A stretch of DNA of 64,000 nt. Origin: JAPOXR01 sp965221935 (GTDB taxonomy: Bacteria; Pseudomonadota; Alphaproteobacteria; Rhodobacterales; Rhodobacteraceae). The position numbers and the translations under genes were made by a program. How positions within the stretch are numbered: the stretch's first letter is position 1; the number at the start of each line of letters is the position of its first letter. The notes beneath the pieces were generated by a model, which had not been told where the DNA came from, ran no database searches, and saw only the letters and a program-made list of their open reading frames with translations. The DNA lies in assembly GCA_965221935.1 (NCBI GenBank), contig CBDCSZ010000046.1, forward strand, positions 214,419 to 278,418, in the 5' to 3' direction. Shown here piece after piece: positions 17,806-27,094 of the stretch.

Positions 17806-18675
17806 CTACTTGGCGCCCGATGCCATCGTCACGCGGTATTTGCCTTCAACGAATTCGGCGGCTGCGACCAATCCTGACCAGAAGCTCCCGGCATCGAGAT
17901 TGATCTTCCCTTTATGCCGGTAATGAAGTGACAGCTCATCGTCCGCGACAGGCTGAAAGTGGAACGGACCGACCGGGGTGTGACCGTGAACAACGGTGAA
18001 GCCGGGAACCGGATCGTCTGTCGTAAGAAACGGAAACCGAATCCAAGCCCAGTGACGATCGCGCACCTGATGCCAGGGTTGTGCAAAATGCTCTGCTAGG
18101 CTGCAGTCAGGATCGGTTCCCGCATGCACAAACAACAGCTTGCCGATCAGGCGGTGGGAGGTCAGTCTGCTGAGAAAACCGATGCGCTCCGGACCCAGCG
18201 CACGGGCGATCTCCCTGGCGGCGGCATCTCCCGGCTCTGGCACAATGACGTATGCGAATGGATAGCGAGGCTCCTCCGCAAACGGAATACCGAGCTCCTT
18301 CAGCACAGTTTGGCCGCCATTCATCAGCCAGAGTTCCTGACCGTCCGCCGGGTCTGCGCCCATTGCCAGGCGCAGCAGCTGCTCATGGTTTCCCATCAGC
18401 GGAGTCAATTCGTCAAACGCGCGGTCTCGGGCGGCGATCGCCGCGTCAATCGCCCCGATGCTGTCAGGTCCCCGGTCGGTGAGATCGCCGGTCAGGACAA
18501 GCCGCGTCGTGCCGTAGCGTTCGCAGCCGGTCTCAAAATGGTCCAAGAGAGCGGTGAATTGGACCGCGCAGCCGTGGACGTCGCCAATTGCGCAGACCCG
18601 TTCACCCGGGCACAGCCCCGTGTCCAGCTTCTGCCACTGCGATTGGCGGAGAGAACAGCTTGCCGATGCCGCCAT
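17806..18675 (-). CDS. Calcineurin-like metallophosphatase (Ser/Thr phosphatase type)
   Basis: A protein of about 289 residues with VCAIGDVHGCAVQ, LTGDLTDRGPDS, LMGNHEQLLRLA, and near the end FTVVHGHTPV, the metal-binding motif order of bacterial PPP-type phosphatases. The ATG at 18675 is chosen because it follows the infB stop by 4 bases and the extra upstream residues of the open frame lie in infB. It occupies the place where rbfA usually follows infB. Its substrate cannot be deduced. Confidence 0.85.
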   Translation of the reverse strand: MAASASCSLRQSQWQKLDTGLCPGERVCAIGDVHGCAVQFTALLDHFETGCERYGTTRLVLTGDLTDRGPDSIGAIDAAIAARDRAFDELTPLMGNHEQLLRLAMGADPADGQELWLMNGGQTVLKELGIPFAEEPRYPFAYVIVPEPGDAAAREIARALGPERIGFLSRLTSHRLIGKLLFVHAGTDPDCSLAEHFAQPWHQVRDRHWAWIRFPFLTTDDPVPGFTVVHGHTPVGPFHFQPVADDELSLHYRHKGKINLDAGSFWSGLVAAAEFVEGKYRVTMASGAK

Positions 18676-18679
18676 TTGC

Positions 18680-21091
18680 TCAAAGGGTGCGCTGAATCTC
18701 TTCGCGCTCAAACACTTCGATATAGTCGCCCTTGCGGATGTTGGCGTAATTCTCGAAGGCCATGCCGCATTCCTGGCCTGACATGACCTCATTGACGTCG
18801 TCTTTGAACCGTTTGAGCGTTTTCAGCTGTCCTTCGTGAATGACGATATCGTCGCGCAGCAGCCTGACACCGGCCGACCGTCTGACCAGGCCATCGGTCA
18901 CGCGGCACCCGGCGACGAATCCGGCGCCTGTGATCTTGAACACTTCAAGGATTTCAGCCATGCCGATGAAGGTTTCCCTGACCTCGGCGGTCAGCAGGCT
19001 CGACGCCGCCGCGCGAATGTCGTCCACAAGCGAGTAGATGACCGAGTAGTAGCGGATTTCCATCCCTTTCTGGTTGGCCGCGGAACGGGCAGGGGCATTG
19101 GCGCGCACATTGAATCCGACGATGTGCGCCTCAGACGCTTCGGCGAGGCTGACATCCGTTTCTGTGATGGCGCCGACGCCGGCATGCAGCACCCGGACCT
19201 TGACTTCGTCGTTGCCGAGTTTCTCAACGGCCTGCACGATCGCTTCGGCCGATCCCTGCACATCGGCCTTGACCACCAGCTGCAGATTGGTGACGGTTTT
19301 GGTCTCCGTGCCGTCACGGATCTTCATCAGCTGATCCAGCGATACGACAGAAGCGTCGGCGCGGCGCCGCTCTTTCGAGATCGACTGCCGGTAACGCGAA
19401 ATTTCCCGCGCCTGCGCCTCGGTTTCCACCACATTGAGGATATCGCCGGCCAATGGCGTGCCGTTCAGACCGAGAACCTCGACCGGTGTCGATGGCCCGG
19501 CCCGGTCAGCCTGCTTTCCATCGTCGTCCACGAGAGCCCGGACTTTGCCCCACTGCTCGCCGGCGACAAACACATCGCCGCGGCGCAGCGTTCCCTTCTG
19601 AACGAGGATTGTCGCAACCGGTCCGCGCCCGACATCAAGACTCGATTCGATCACGGCGCCTTCAGCCGCCCGGTTCGGATTTGCCTTGAGTTCAAGCAGT
19701 TCGGACTGCAGACCGATGGCCTCCAGGAGCTGATCCAGGCCTTGCCCGGTCACCGCTGAAATCTCCACATCAAGCACATCGCCGGAATGCGCTTCGACGA
19801 TGACATTGTGGCGCAGCAGGTCGTTGCGGACCGCAGTCGGGTCGGCGCCGGGCAGATCGCATTTATTGATGGCCACAATAATCGGAACGCCGGCGGCCTG
19901 GGCGTGATTGATGGCTTCCACAGTCTGCGGCATCACCGCATCGTCAGCGGCGACGACCAGAATGACGATGTCGGTCACATGCGCGCCGCGGGCGCGCATG
20001 GCGGTGAAGGCGGCGTGGCCCGGCGTGTCAAGAAATGTCAGGAGTTTGCCGTCATCAAGGCGAACGCGGTATGCGCCGATATGCTGGGTGATGCCGCCGG
20101 CCTCGCCGGTCGCGACATTGGTCTTGCGGATTGCGTCAAGCAGCGACGTCTTTCCGTGATCGACATGCCCCATGACGGAAACAACCGGCGAACGCGGCTC
20201 GAGGTCTTCGGCGCTGTCTTCTTTGGTCTCGATCACATCTTCAACATCAGCGGCGGACACGCGAACCGCCTTATGACCGAATTCCGCGACGATCAGCTCC
20301 GCCGTATCGGCGTCGATCGCCTGGTTCTGGCTGACCCGGACGCCGTTCTGCATCAATACCTTGACCACATCGGCAACCCGCTCCGCCATGCGGTTGGCAA
20401 GTTCCTGGACAATAATTGACTCTGGAAGCTGCACGTCGCGGACAATTTTCTCGCGGACAATCTCCGCCGTCATCGCCTTGCGTTTCTTGCGCTCCTGACT
20501 GCGGAGATAGGCGGCGTGCGAACGCTGCTGGACATCGTCATCATTGAGGGCTCTGGCCACATTGATCTTGCTGCGCCGGCGCCGCTCCACTTGGGTCTTG
20601 CCGCCGGGCCGCTGTTCGTTGGCGGCTTCGCGCCGTTTCCGTTCGGGCCGCTTTGGCGGCACCGACTGGGCAGGGGCTGCCGGGGGTTTCTCTGGCTTGG
20701 CAGCCGGTTCGGCCGCAACCGTTTCCGGCTCGGGCTCGGCCACTGGCTCGGCGGCAGGTTCAGCCGGCGGCGGCGCAGCCTCAAGCTCCTTGCGCCGCCG
20801 GAGCTCTTCTTCCGCCTGTCTGAGGCGTGCGGTTTCCTGTTGGGTGAAGACCTTGACCGCCCGGAGCTTGGCATCGGCGCGCGAAACTTCAGCGACGGCA
20901 GGCGGCTCAACAACCGTTTCAGGGGTTGGCTTGACCAGTTTCACCGGAGGCTTCTGGGCGCTGACACGCCGCCGGTTCGTCGAATCGACAACGACTTCGG
21001 TGAGCGCTTTCTTTCTGCCGCGTGACGATCGCGGCGTAATGGGGCCAACGGTGATAGCGCCAGGTTTCAGACTGAGGGTTTTCTTTTCCAT
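18680..21091 (-). CDS. infB: Translation initiation factor IF-2
   Basis: A protein of 803 residues. The N-terminal 270 residues are rich in Ala, Pro, Glu and Lys, as in alphaproteobacterial IF-2. The GTPase domain has SVMGHVDHGKTSLLDAIRKT (G1), FLDTPGHAAFTAMRARGAHV (G3) and INKCDLP (G4). The C-terminal domains follow, with GFNVRANAPARS and a final KRFKDDVNEV segment. IF-2 brings fMet-tRNA to the 30S subunit. It is the fourth gene of a rimP-nusA-ylxR-infB operon and ends beside the phosphatase gene. Confidence 0.97.
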   Translation of the reverse strand: MEKKTLSLKPGAITVGPITPRSSRGRKKALTEVVVDSTNRRRVSAQKPPVKLVKPTPETVVEPPAVAEVSRADAKLRAVKVFTQQETARLRQAEEELRRRKELEAAPPPAEPAAEPVAEPEPETVAAEPAAKPEKPPAAPAQSVPPKRPERKRREAANEQRPGGKTQVERRRRSKINVARALNDDDVQQRSHAAYLRSQERKKRKAMTAEIVREKIVRDVQLPESIIVQELANRMAERVADVVKVLMQNGVRVSQNQAIDADTAELIVAEFGHKAVRVSAADVEDVIETKEDSAEDLEPRSPVVSVMGHVDHGKTSLLDAIRKTNVATGEAGGITQHIGAYRVRLDDGKLLTFLDTPGHAAFTAMRARGAHVTDIVILVVAADDAVMPQTVEAINHAQAAGVPIIVAINKCDLPGADPTAVRNDLLRHNVIVEAHSGDVLDVEISAVTGQGLDQLLEAIGLQSELLELKANPNRAAEGAVIESSLDVGRGPVATILVQKGTLRRGDVFVAGEQWGKVRALVDDDGKQADRAGPSTPVEVLGLNGTPLAGDILNVVETEAQAREISRYRQSISKERRRADASVVSLDQLMKIRDGTETKTVTNLQLVVKADVQGSAEAIVQAVEKLGNDEVKVRVLHAGVGAITETDVSLAEASEAHIVGFNVRANAPARSAANQKGMEIRYYSVIYSLVDDIRAAASSLLTAEVRETFIGMAEILEVFKITGAGFVAGCRVTDGLVRRSAGVRLLRDDIVIHEGQLKTLKRFKDDVNEVMSGQECGMAFENYANIRKGDYIEVFEREEIQRTL

Positions 21092-21144
21092 CGCGGTGTC
21101 TTTTTTCCTTCTCGGTCTGAATCACGACATGGCGAGTTCCAAAA

Positions 21145-21759
21145 TCAGCTGCCGGCAGAATCGCGCGGCGTTTCTCTCAAACAGGCCAAACGCTGCGCCT
21201 CTCGAGAAACACTGTCAGCGAACCTGCCGCTCTTCAGCGCTGCATGTATTACAACTTGACGCCCGAATGCCACACCTAATTCATTTGAGGTCAGGCAGGA
21301 TGAACGCTCCAATCCGGCTGAACCGCCGCGCATACGGGCAGTCTGGCGCGGCGAGCCGTCACTGGCCTGCAGCAGCAGGCCAGCCCGTCCGGCATTGATT
21401 TCGGCCTTGACCTTTTCATATCCTGCAACCGCCTGACCGGACTTTCGGGCAAGTGAAAGCAGCTGGGAAATCCTTCGCGAAAGTCCGGCTTCGACTTTCG
21501 CGGCGAGATCGTCAGGCGTATCGACCGCAGCTTTCGCCGCCCGCGAAAACAGGCGGCGGCGCACGGCAGCCTCAAGGGCCGCCCGATCGGCTTTCACCCA
21601 GATTCCGCGGCCCGGAAGCCGTTCGTCGATATCAGGCGTGACGATACCGCCCGGCCCGATCGCAAAACGCACCAGCAAGGGCTTCGGAAGCGTTTCACGG
21701 GTGACGATGCAGCGCCGTTCCGGGCCCGGCGGCCGTGACTTTCGACCGGCTCTACCCAA
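21145..21759 (-). CDS. YlxR (DUF448) RNA-binding protein with L7Ae-like C-terminal domain
   Basis: A protein of 204 residues. RRCIVTRETLPKPLLVRFAI and PGRGIWVKADRAALEAAVRR are YlxR motifs. The second half (LARKSGQAVAGYEKVKAEIN, then AGLLLQASDGSP) is an L7Ae/YlxQ-like module, a fusion common in alphaproteobacteria. YlxR proteins bind RNA and modulate RNase P or transcription. Its start lies eight bases inside the end of nusA, indicating translational coupling. infB starts 53 bp downstream. Confidence 0.88.
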   Translation of the reverse strand: MGRAGRKSRPPGPERRCIVTRETLPKPLLVRFAIGPGGIVTPDIDERLPGRGIWVKADRAALEAAVRRRLFSRAAKAAVDTPDDLAAKVEAGLSRRISQLLSLARKSGQAVAGYEKVKAEINAGRAGLLLQASDGSPRQTARMRGGSAGLERSSCLTSNELGVAFGRQVVIHAALKSGRFADSVSREAQRLACLRETPRDSAGS

Positions 21760-23389
21760 CCGCCTCCTCCACTTCGCTGGCTTCCGCTTCCCTCTCCGCT
21801 TCGGCCGCTGCCGCTGCCGCTTTCATTCTGGCGACATCCTCCAAAGTCATAATGCCTGTTGCAAGGCGGGCGGCGATGATGAGCTGTTTCGCCTCTTCGG
21901 GAGTGACGTCGAAGTTCTCCAGGATTCCCGGCTCCCGTATGCGCTGGCCATTCCTGTGCGTGATTTCACCGGTCAGCTCGAGGAAGTCGCAGACGGCAAA
22001 GTCTCGCAGGGTGAAAATCTCATCCTGGGCAAGGGTGAGCAGCATTTGCGGCGACAAGCCTTCAAACGCCGCGAGGTCTTCCTGCATGCCGAGATCGCGC
22101 GCCTGCCGCATAGTTTTTTCGGCCTCGGTGTTGACATAGTCGATGGCGCGGTTCTGCAATTCGAGGGCGATATCGTCATCAATGCCGTCAAGCGTGTTCA
22201 GCTCTTCGCGATCGCAGGCGGCCAGCAGTTCGACGCTGTCAAAGCCTTCAGAGACGAGGAGCTGGGAAAACACCTCATCAATGCCGATGGCATCCATGAG
22301 AAGCTGCGTCTGTTCCGCGAAATCCGCCTGACGCCGCTCCATTTCTTCGGTCTCGGTCACAATTGAGATATCAAGACCGGTCAATTGGCAGGCAAGCCGC
22401 ACATTCTGCCCGCGGCGGCCGATGGCAAGCGACAGCTGCTCGTCAGGAACGACCACTTGGCTGGGGACGCCTTCCTCGTTGAGCATCACCTTTGAGACTT
22501 TCGCCGGCTGCAGTGCGCTGACGATGAAATCCACCAGATTGTCGGTCCATGGAATGACATCGATGCGCTCGCCCTGCAGTTCATTGACCACCGTCTGCAC
22601 CCGCGAACCCCGCATGCCGACACAGGCGCCCACGGGATCGATGCTGTTGTCATAGGAGATGACCGCAATCTTGGCCCGCGAACCGGGATCGCGCGCGACG
22701 CTGCGGATTTCGATGGAGCCCTCATAGATTTCCGGCACTTCATTGCGGAACAGTTCGACCATGAATTCGTTTGCCGCCCGCGACAGGAAAATCTGAGGCC
22801 CGCGGTTTTCCCGCCTGACCTCGGAGATAAAGGCCCGCAGTCTCTCTCCGATCCCGTAGCTTTCCCGTCCGATTTTCTGGCTGCGGTGCAGGATCGCTTC
22901 GCCGCGCGACAGATCGACGACGATGTTTCCGTATTCCTCGCGTTTGACAGTGCCGACAATCAGCGTTCCCACCCGGTCCTTGAATTCCTCATATTGCCGC
23001 TCGCGTTCGGCTTCCCGCACCTTCTGCAGCAAAACCTGTTTCGCCGACTGGGCGACAATCCGCCCCATGTCGAACACTTCCAGCTCGTCGATGATCTCCT
23101 CGCCGATCTCGGCGTCCGGTTTCATCGCGCGGGCTTCTTCAAGGGACAATTCGACAAAGTTGTTTTCCACCGCTTCGACAACCTGCCGCATCCGGCGAAC
23201 CGTCTGCTGGCCGGAGTCGGGATCAACGCTGACACGGATGTCGCGCTCCACCCCGTATTTTAACCGCGCGGCGCGGCCGAGAGACTCCTCTATGGCTTCG
23301 ATCACCAGCTTTCGGTCGATCATTTTCTCCTGTGCGACCGATTCAGCGATCTGGAGAAGCTCCAGCATATTGGCGCCCGCTATGCTCAT
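21752..23389 (-). CDS. nusA: Transcription termination/antitermination factor NusA
   Basis: A protein of 545 residues. It opens with the NusA N-terminal domain (ELLQIAESVAQEKMIDRKLV), continues with an S1 motif (VGTLIVGTVKREEYGNIVVD), then KH domains with PVGACVGMRGSRVQTVVNEL and GRRGQNVRLACQLTGLDI. Two acidic C-terminal repeats with helix-hairpin-helix character follow (ALELQ..., EFLELTGEITHRNGQRIREP region), as in proteobacterial NusA. It binds RNA polymerase and controls pausing. It follows rimP by one base and overlaps ylxR. Confidence 0.97.
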   Translation of the reverse strand: MSIAGANMLELLQIAESVAQEKMIDRKLVIEAIEESLGRAARLKYGVERDIRVSVDPDSGQQTVRRMRQVVEAVENNFVELSLEEARAMKPDAEIGEEIIDELEVFDMGRIVAQSAKQVLLQKVREAERERQYEEFKDRVGTLIVGTVKREEYGNIVVDLSRGEAILHRSQKIGRESYGIGERLRAFISEVRRENRGPQIFLSRAANEFMVELFRNEVPEIYEGSIEIRSVARDPGSRAKIAVISYDNSIDPVGACVGMRGSRVQTVVNELQGERIDVIPWTDNLVDFIVSALQPAKVSKVMLNEEGVPSQVVVPDEQLSLAIGRRGQNVRLACQLTGLDISIVTETEEMERRQADFAEQTQLLMDAIGIDEVFSQLLVSEGFDSVELLAACDREELNTLDGIDDDIALELQNRAIDYVNTEAEKTMRQARDLGMQEDLAAFEGLSPQMLLTLAQDEIFTLRDFAVCDFLELTGEITHRNGQRIREPGILENFDVTPEEAKQLIIAARLATGIMTLEDVARMKAAAAAAEAEREAEASEVEEAVG

Positions 23390-23390
23390 T

Positions 23391-23924
23391 TCATTTCCCT
23401 TCTGCTTGCCCGTCAGGGGCTTGTCTGCGGTTATCGGCGGAATTCAGGAGCGCGTCAGTCAGAACCAGCCGCGCATTGGAAATCGAGGCGAAATCCAACT
23501 CGGCGGTGACGCCGTCCGCTGCGATCTGAACCGCCGCACCGTTCACCCCTGCAATCGTTCCCTTAAAACGCCTCCGGCCATCGACCGATTCAGCCAATTC
23601 AACTTTGGCCAGATGACCCTGCCATGCGGAAAAATCTTCCAGCCGCGTCAGCGGCCGGTCAATGCCCGGTGACGACACTTCAAGCGTATAGGCATCGGAA
23701 ATCGGGTTCTCGACGTCCAGCGCCGCCGACAGAGCCTTGGAGACCTTAGCGCAGTCGTCGATTTCCATGCCGCCGCCCACGCGCTCCGCCATGATCTGCA
23801 GATTCTTGCTGCGTCCGCCGCCGATTCTGAGCCGGACCAAGGCATAGCCCAGTTCTTCGACAATTGGACGAACAATTCCGGCAATGCGCTTTTCTGCCAC
23901 GGTCAGAGTGACAAGATCATGCAT
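23391..23924 (-). CDS. rimP: Ribosome maturation factor RimP
   Basis: A protein of 177 residues with IAGIVRPIVEELGYALVRLR, IDDCAKVSKALSAALDVENP and YTLEVSSPGIDRPLTRLEDF, the conserved core of RimP. It assists 30S subunit maturation. It is first in the rimP-nusA-ylxR-infB operon. Its ATG lies 22 bp downstream of an intrinsic terminator-like hairpin, so the operon promoter may lie between them or the hairpin may act as a leader element. Confidence 0.93.
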   Translation of the reverse strand: MHDLVTLTVAEKRIAGIVRPIVEELGYALVRLRIGGGRSKNLQIMAERVGGGMEIDDCAKVSKALSAALDVENPISDAYTLEVSSPGIDRPLTRLEDFSAWQGHLAKVELAESVDGRRRFKGTIAGVNGAAVQIAADGVTAELDFASISNARLVLTDALLNSADNRRQAPDGQAEGK

Positions 23925-23939
23925 AGCGGCTCCAAATAC

Positions 23940-23962
23940 AAAAAAACGGGCCGCGGCCCGTT
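23940..23962 (-). terminator. Intrinsic terminator-like hairpin upstream of rimP
   Basis: On the minus strand a perfect GC-rich palindrome, ACGGGCCGCGGCCCGT (23946-23961), is followed by a run of T. It stands between the DUF1801 gene and rimP, both on this strand. It could end the DUF1801 transcript or attenuate the rimP-infB operon. Confidence 0.55.
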
Positions 23963-24094
23963 CGTCAATTCCGGTGGAGGCTGCAGGTTTGGACGCCGCG
24001 CCGCCGCTTTCGAGGGCTGATATACGGTCCGGGATTCAGAATTGCAAGCCTATGCACAAATTCCGTTGGCGCGCGGCGGAGCGCACAACGCGCA

Positions 24095-24511
24095 TCACCC
24101 GTATTTTCGCCGCATGTCGGCAACTGACCGGCTGACCAGCTCTGTCAGCACGTCAAAATCCACGTTTCCCAGCCGGGTGATGTACAGACAGGACACCGAA
24201 TGGCGGTGCTTGCCAAGCTTCTGCATCAAATCGCCGTAGGGTTTGAATCCGGGCATGATGTAGACGGTCAGCGCGGCTTTCCGCGGGGCGACCGCGGTCA
24301 GCATCCACCTGTGTTCTGAGCCGTCGGAGCGCCGGTATCTGTATCTCCCGAAACCGACGATGCTGTCACCCCACATGCTCGGCTTCTCACCGGTCACCTC
24401 CTGCATCATGCGGGCGACCCGCTTGGCGTCTTCCCGCCGGCGGGGATTGTCCACTGATTCCAGGTAGGCGTCGACATCGCCGTCATTCTCGACCGTTTTC
24501 ATGTCGGACAT
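24095..24511 (-). CDS. DUF1801 domain protein
   Basis: A protein of 138 residues with VDAYLESVDNPRRREDAKRV, PSMWGDSIVGFGRYRYR and MPGFKPYGDLMQKLGKH, matching the YdhG/DUF1801 fold of small soluble proteins, whose function is not established. A very good ribosome binding site (AAAGGAGGA) precedes the ATG. It is upstream of the rimP operon on the same strand but separated from it by about 170 bp and a terminator-like hairpin. Confidence 0.8.
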   Translation of the reverse strand: MSDMKTVENDGDVDAYLESVDNPRRREDAKRVARMMQEVTGEKPSMWGDSIVGFGRYRYRRSDGSEHRWMLTAVAPRKAALTVYIMPGFKPYGDLMQKLGKHRHSVSCLYITRLGNVDFDVLTELVSRSVADMRRKYG

Positions 24512-24729
24512 TGACTATATCCTCCTTTGGGTCAGGACCAATAACCAGAACTTGCCGACTGCGGCAAGGATGCAGGCGGAAAGGAAGACCTCCGGACATC
24601 GATCACTTCGCGTGGCTACCCGCCACCCCAACGAGATTGCCATCCTGATTGACGCGCTTGAGCGATCGGTGGCGGAGTCGTGTTTGAGGGCACGGCTATT
24701 GAGCCAGCAGGTGTGGTTGCAGGTGAGAT

Positions 24730-25269
24730 TCAGCTGCCGGGTTCATCCGGACGGAAATGCCGGATCTTTGGGGGCAGGTCCGGACTCGGACGGCCGTCGA
24801 CAGTCGCGGCCCAACCGATGACATCCGGACACCGGCCGAACAACGCAAAGACCTGTCCGTCCCGGTCGGGGCCGGGTTGGAGGCCTCCGTCGACGCGCCA
24901 TCCGCGGGCTGTGCCGGGTTTCAGCGCTACCGACGGCGCGGCGATGTCATCGGCATGTTCCCGATGCCTCCGGACGGCCTGCTGGCATGCCGGCCAGGTG
25001 TCCGGTCCACCGAACAGTGTGTCGCGCGGCAAGTCCGGTCGAAGCGAAGGGGCTTCGCCGATGTCGACCGCCCAAAGGGAGCGGCGAATGGTGGCGAGAT
25101 CCTGCAGGTCGCGGATTTCTTCGTGTCGAAAAAACTCCGCCCAGGTGCCGTCCGGCGTATCGGAGAAGCAGTGGGTGATCTCGCCCGACGCGTTCCACCG
25201 ACCGGCGGGCTGCGACGACTACTCCTGCAAAAAGGGAAAGCGGGGATCGGCGTGGCGAAAGGCGATCAC
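24730..25269 (-). pseudogene. RES-domain toxin with premature stop
   Basis: From a GTG at 25269 overlapping the antitoxin stop, the frame reads VIAFRHADPRFPFLQE, then a TAG at 25219-25221, then SSQPAGRWNASGEITHCFSD and TPDGTWAEFFRHEEI to a stop at 24730. This is the RES fold (Arg, Glu and Ser conserved), toxins that degrade NAD+ in MbcT- and ParT-like systems. Apart from the amber codon the gene is full length, about 179 codons. A start after the stop would remove part of the fold, so the toxin is probably inactive. Confidence 0.75.
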
Positions 25270-25885
25270 GTCGCCGGCGACGACACCAATGCCCTGGCGA
25301 GATCGCGGATCCTTCGGGGGCCGTTGTCTCCCGGCGACCACTCATCGCCGAGCGCCTGCGCGGGCGTGTCGCCGTCGAGCCGTTCGCGGGGCCGGTCGAA
25401 CCAGCGCCGGACACCGATGTCATTGTACGCGCCGCCAAGGTCCCCGACGATGAAAGCGAGAAAGTGGAGCCGGGCGGCGATCGCGTCCGGGGTGGAGCGG
25501 TTGCCGGAAATATAGCGCCGCGCACTGGACTGGGTGATGCCGAGGAGGCGGGTCAGCAGTTCCACTCCCAGGACGCCCTTCAGGGCGCGCCATTCGTGCG
25601 CGGGAGCCGGCGACTGGTCGAGGGCCTCGTTGATCTTCTCCAAGAGCGTGGAAAGCCGGGCCGCATCGGAGCAGGGAATCTTGTGAAGTTCCGCAAGGAA
25701 GTGCGGCCGATACCGGCTGCGACCATGCCTGTTTCGAGTCCCCGAATCGCGGAATCGTCCAAGCAGGTGACGGGACGCAACAGCAGGCCCATCGCGTCGG
25801 CGCGCGTCAGTGCCCCGAACGCCGCAGATGCAAGCCTCGGATCATCGAAAGGATTGCGAACAGCTTGAATATGGAGATTCGTCAT
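25266..25885 (-). pseudogene. Xre/MbcA/ParS-type antitoxin, frameshifted
   Basis: The first frame from ATG 25885 (MTNLHIQAVRNPFDDPRLAS, then RADAMGLLLRPVTCLDDSAI) and a second frame (LAELHKIPCSDAARLSTLLE, GVELLTRLLGITQSSARRYI, VRRWFDRPRERLDGDTPAQA) together make one protein of about 205 residues. The C-terminal part is the toxin-binding domain typical of antitoxins next to RES toxins. The frames change near 25690-25700. A shorter product could still start at TTG 25643. The GTGA overlap with the toxin gene shows a coupled operon. Confidence 0.65.
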
Positions 25886-25990
25886 AGCTCAAATGTATGC
25901 CACGGCTGCGGCGGGCCAATGCTGACCGAACCGGGGCAGTGCGGGACCCGAGCTCATCAAGCGGAAGTCCGAGAGCCGCGCCCGCATCGC

Positions 25991-27094
25991 TCATTCGGCC
26001 GCAATCCAAGCGGAACCGTAGTCGTTAGCAGGCTCGCGATACACGCTGTGGGCATGGTCCACTGTGCCGGAGCCGTTGCGCGGCGCGTATTCGAGCACAA
26101 GCGATGGGGAAGTCACGCGGAAATAAGCCGCGCCCAGGACATCCTGGCGGCCCCACCATCCAAAATACGTGTCCTCGATGTCGGCCTTAACGACCTTCAT
26201 TTTTTCGGCAAAGTCGTCATCGTTGATGAAACCCAGACGGGCCTCGATCACATTGAGGAGCAGCGTTTTCTGCGGGATGGTCAGGTCGCTCCCCTTAATG
26301 CCTTCAGGGACGATGTCTTCGCCATATTTTCCCGGCCCGAGCCAGAGTCTGACAGCTCGCTCGGCGCGAACGGCCTGCCGTTTCTGTTCCGCCGTGAGGC
26401 TGTTCATGAAGGCCTGCGCCGCCTCGGTTTCCCGCTGAGTGATGTGGATGTCTTCGCCGTCATAGCGCAAACGCAGCGGCTGGCCGCCTGTCAGCATTGG
26501 CGAGAACGAAACGTGCGGCCCGAACACAGTGGCGTTGATTGCCAGATGGTGCCCGCCGAATTGAAACATCCACGGCTCGGTCGTGGACGGCTCGCCGAGA
26601 AACGCTGCGTAATACAGGTCGCTGCCGGATTGCGTGGCGCCGGAAGCGCGCCCCGAGAACAGCGTGTCTTCTGCAGCCAATTGATAAACGACATTGTCAA
26701 CACCGTATTCGCTCAGAAATTCCGCAAGCAGCTTGTCAAGCAGTTCCCGTTGAATTTCAGTGAGAGCGCCGAGCTTGATGCCGCCGCGCGGAACCATTCT
26801 CTCGGGGAGGTTGGACCAGTTTGCGCGCTGGACATTGTCGGTGAACGGATATGTCGCCTCCTGCCGCTGACTGCGCTCCAGCGAGTCCAGAAACAGCCTG
26901 GCGGCCGCGGCGATGGCAACCGACTTCTCATCTGCCGCCGGCACGTCGTATGAGCGCCGGAGAGCGATCTCCACTGGCGCCGCCGACGCTCCAAAGAAGA
27001 CCCGCGCCGCTGAATCGGGGCGAAACCAAAGGAAGACGAGAATTGGCGCAAGCGCCAACGCCGCGCCGGCAATGCAGATCAAAACCCGTCTCAT
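25991..27094 (-). CDS. DUF3500 family protein with N-terminal signal or anchor
   Basis: A protein of about 367 residues. The N-terminus MRRVLICIAGAALALAPILV is a signal peptide or membrane anchor. The body has NVQRANWSNLPERMVPRGGI, KLGALTEIQRELLDKLLAEF, WMFQFGGHHLAINATVFGPH and FGWWGRQDVLGAAYFRV, the pattern of the DUF3500 family, exported proteins of unknown function often seen in marine bacteria. An upstream start adds seven residues. It stands alone between the toxin-antitoxin remnants and a non-coding stretch. Confidence 0.75.
   Translation of the reverse strand: MRRVLICIAGAALALAPILVFLWFRPDSAARVFFGASAAPVEIALRRSYDVPAADEKSVAIAAAARLFLDSLERSQRQEATYPFTDNVQRANWSNLPERMVPRGGIKLGALTEIQRELLDKLLAEFLSEYGVDNVVYQLAAEDTLFSGRASGATQSGSDLYYAAFLGEPSTTEPWMFQFGGHHLAINATVFGPHVSFSPMLTGGQPLRLRYDGEDIHITQRETEAAQAFMNSLTAEQKRQAVRAERAVRLWLGPGKYGEDIVPEGIKGSDLTIPQKTLLLNVIEARLGFINDDDFAEKMKVVKADIEDTYFGWWGRQDVLGAAYFRVTSPSLVLEYAPRNGSGTVDHAHSVYREPANDYGSAWIAAE

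Noticed and set aside
18836..21398. Long plus-strand frames opposite infB
   Set aside because: They mirror infB codons on the other strand in GC-rich DNA and show no family motifs; infB is certain.
24512..24729. Possible gene between the DUF1801 and RES genes
   Set aside because: No frame with homology or a ribosome binding site could be seen; it seems non-coding.
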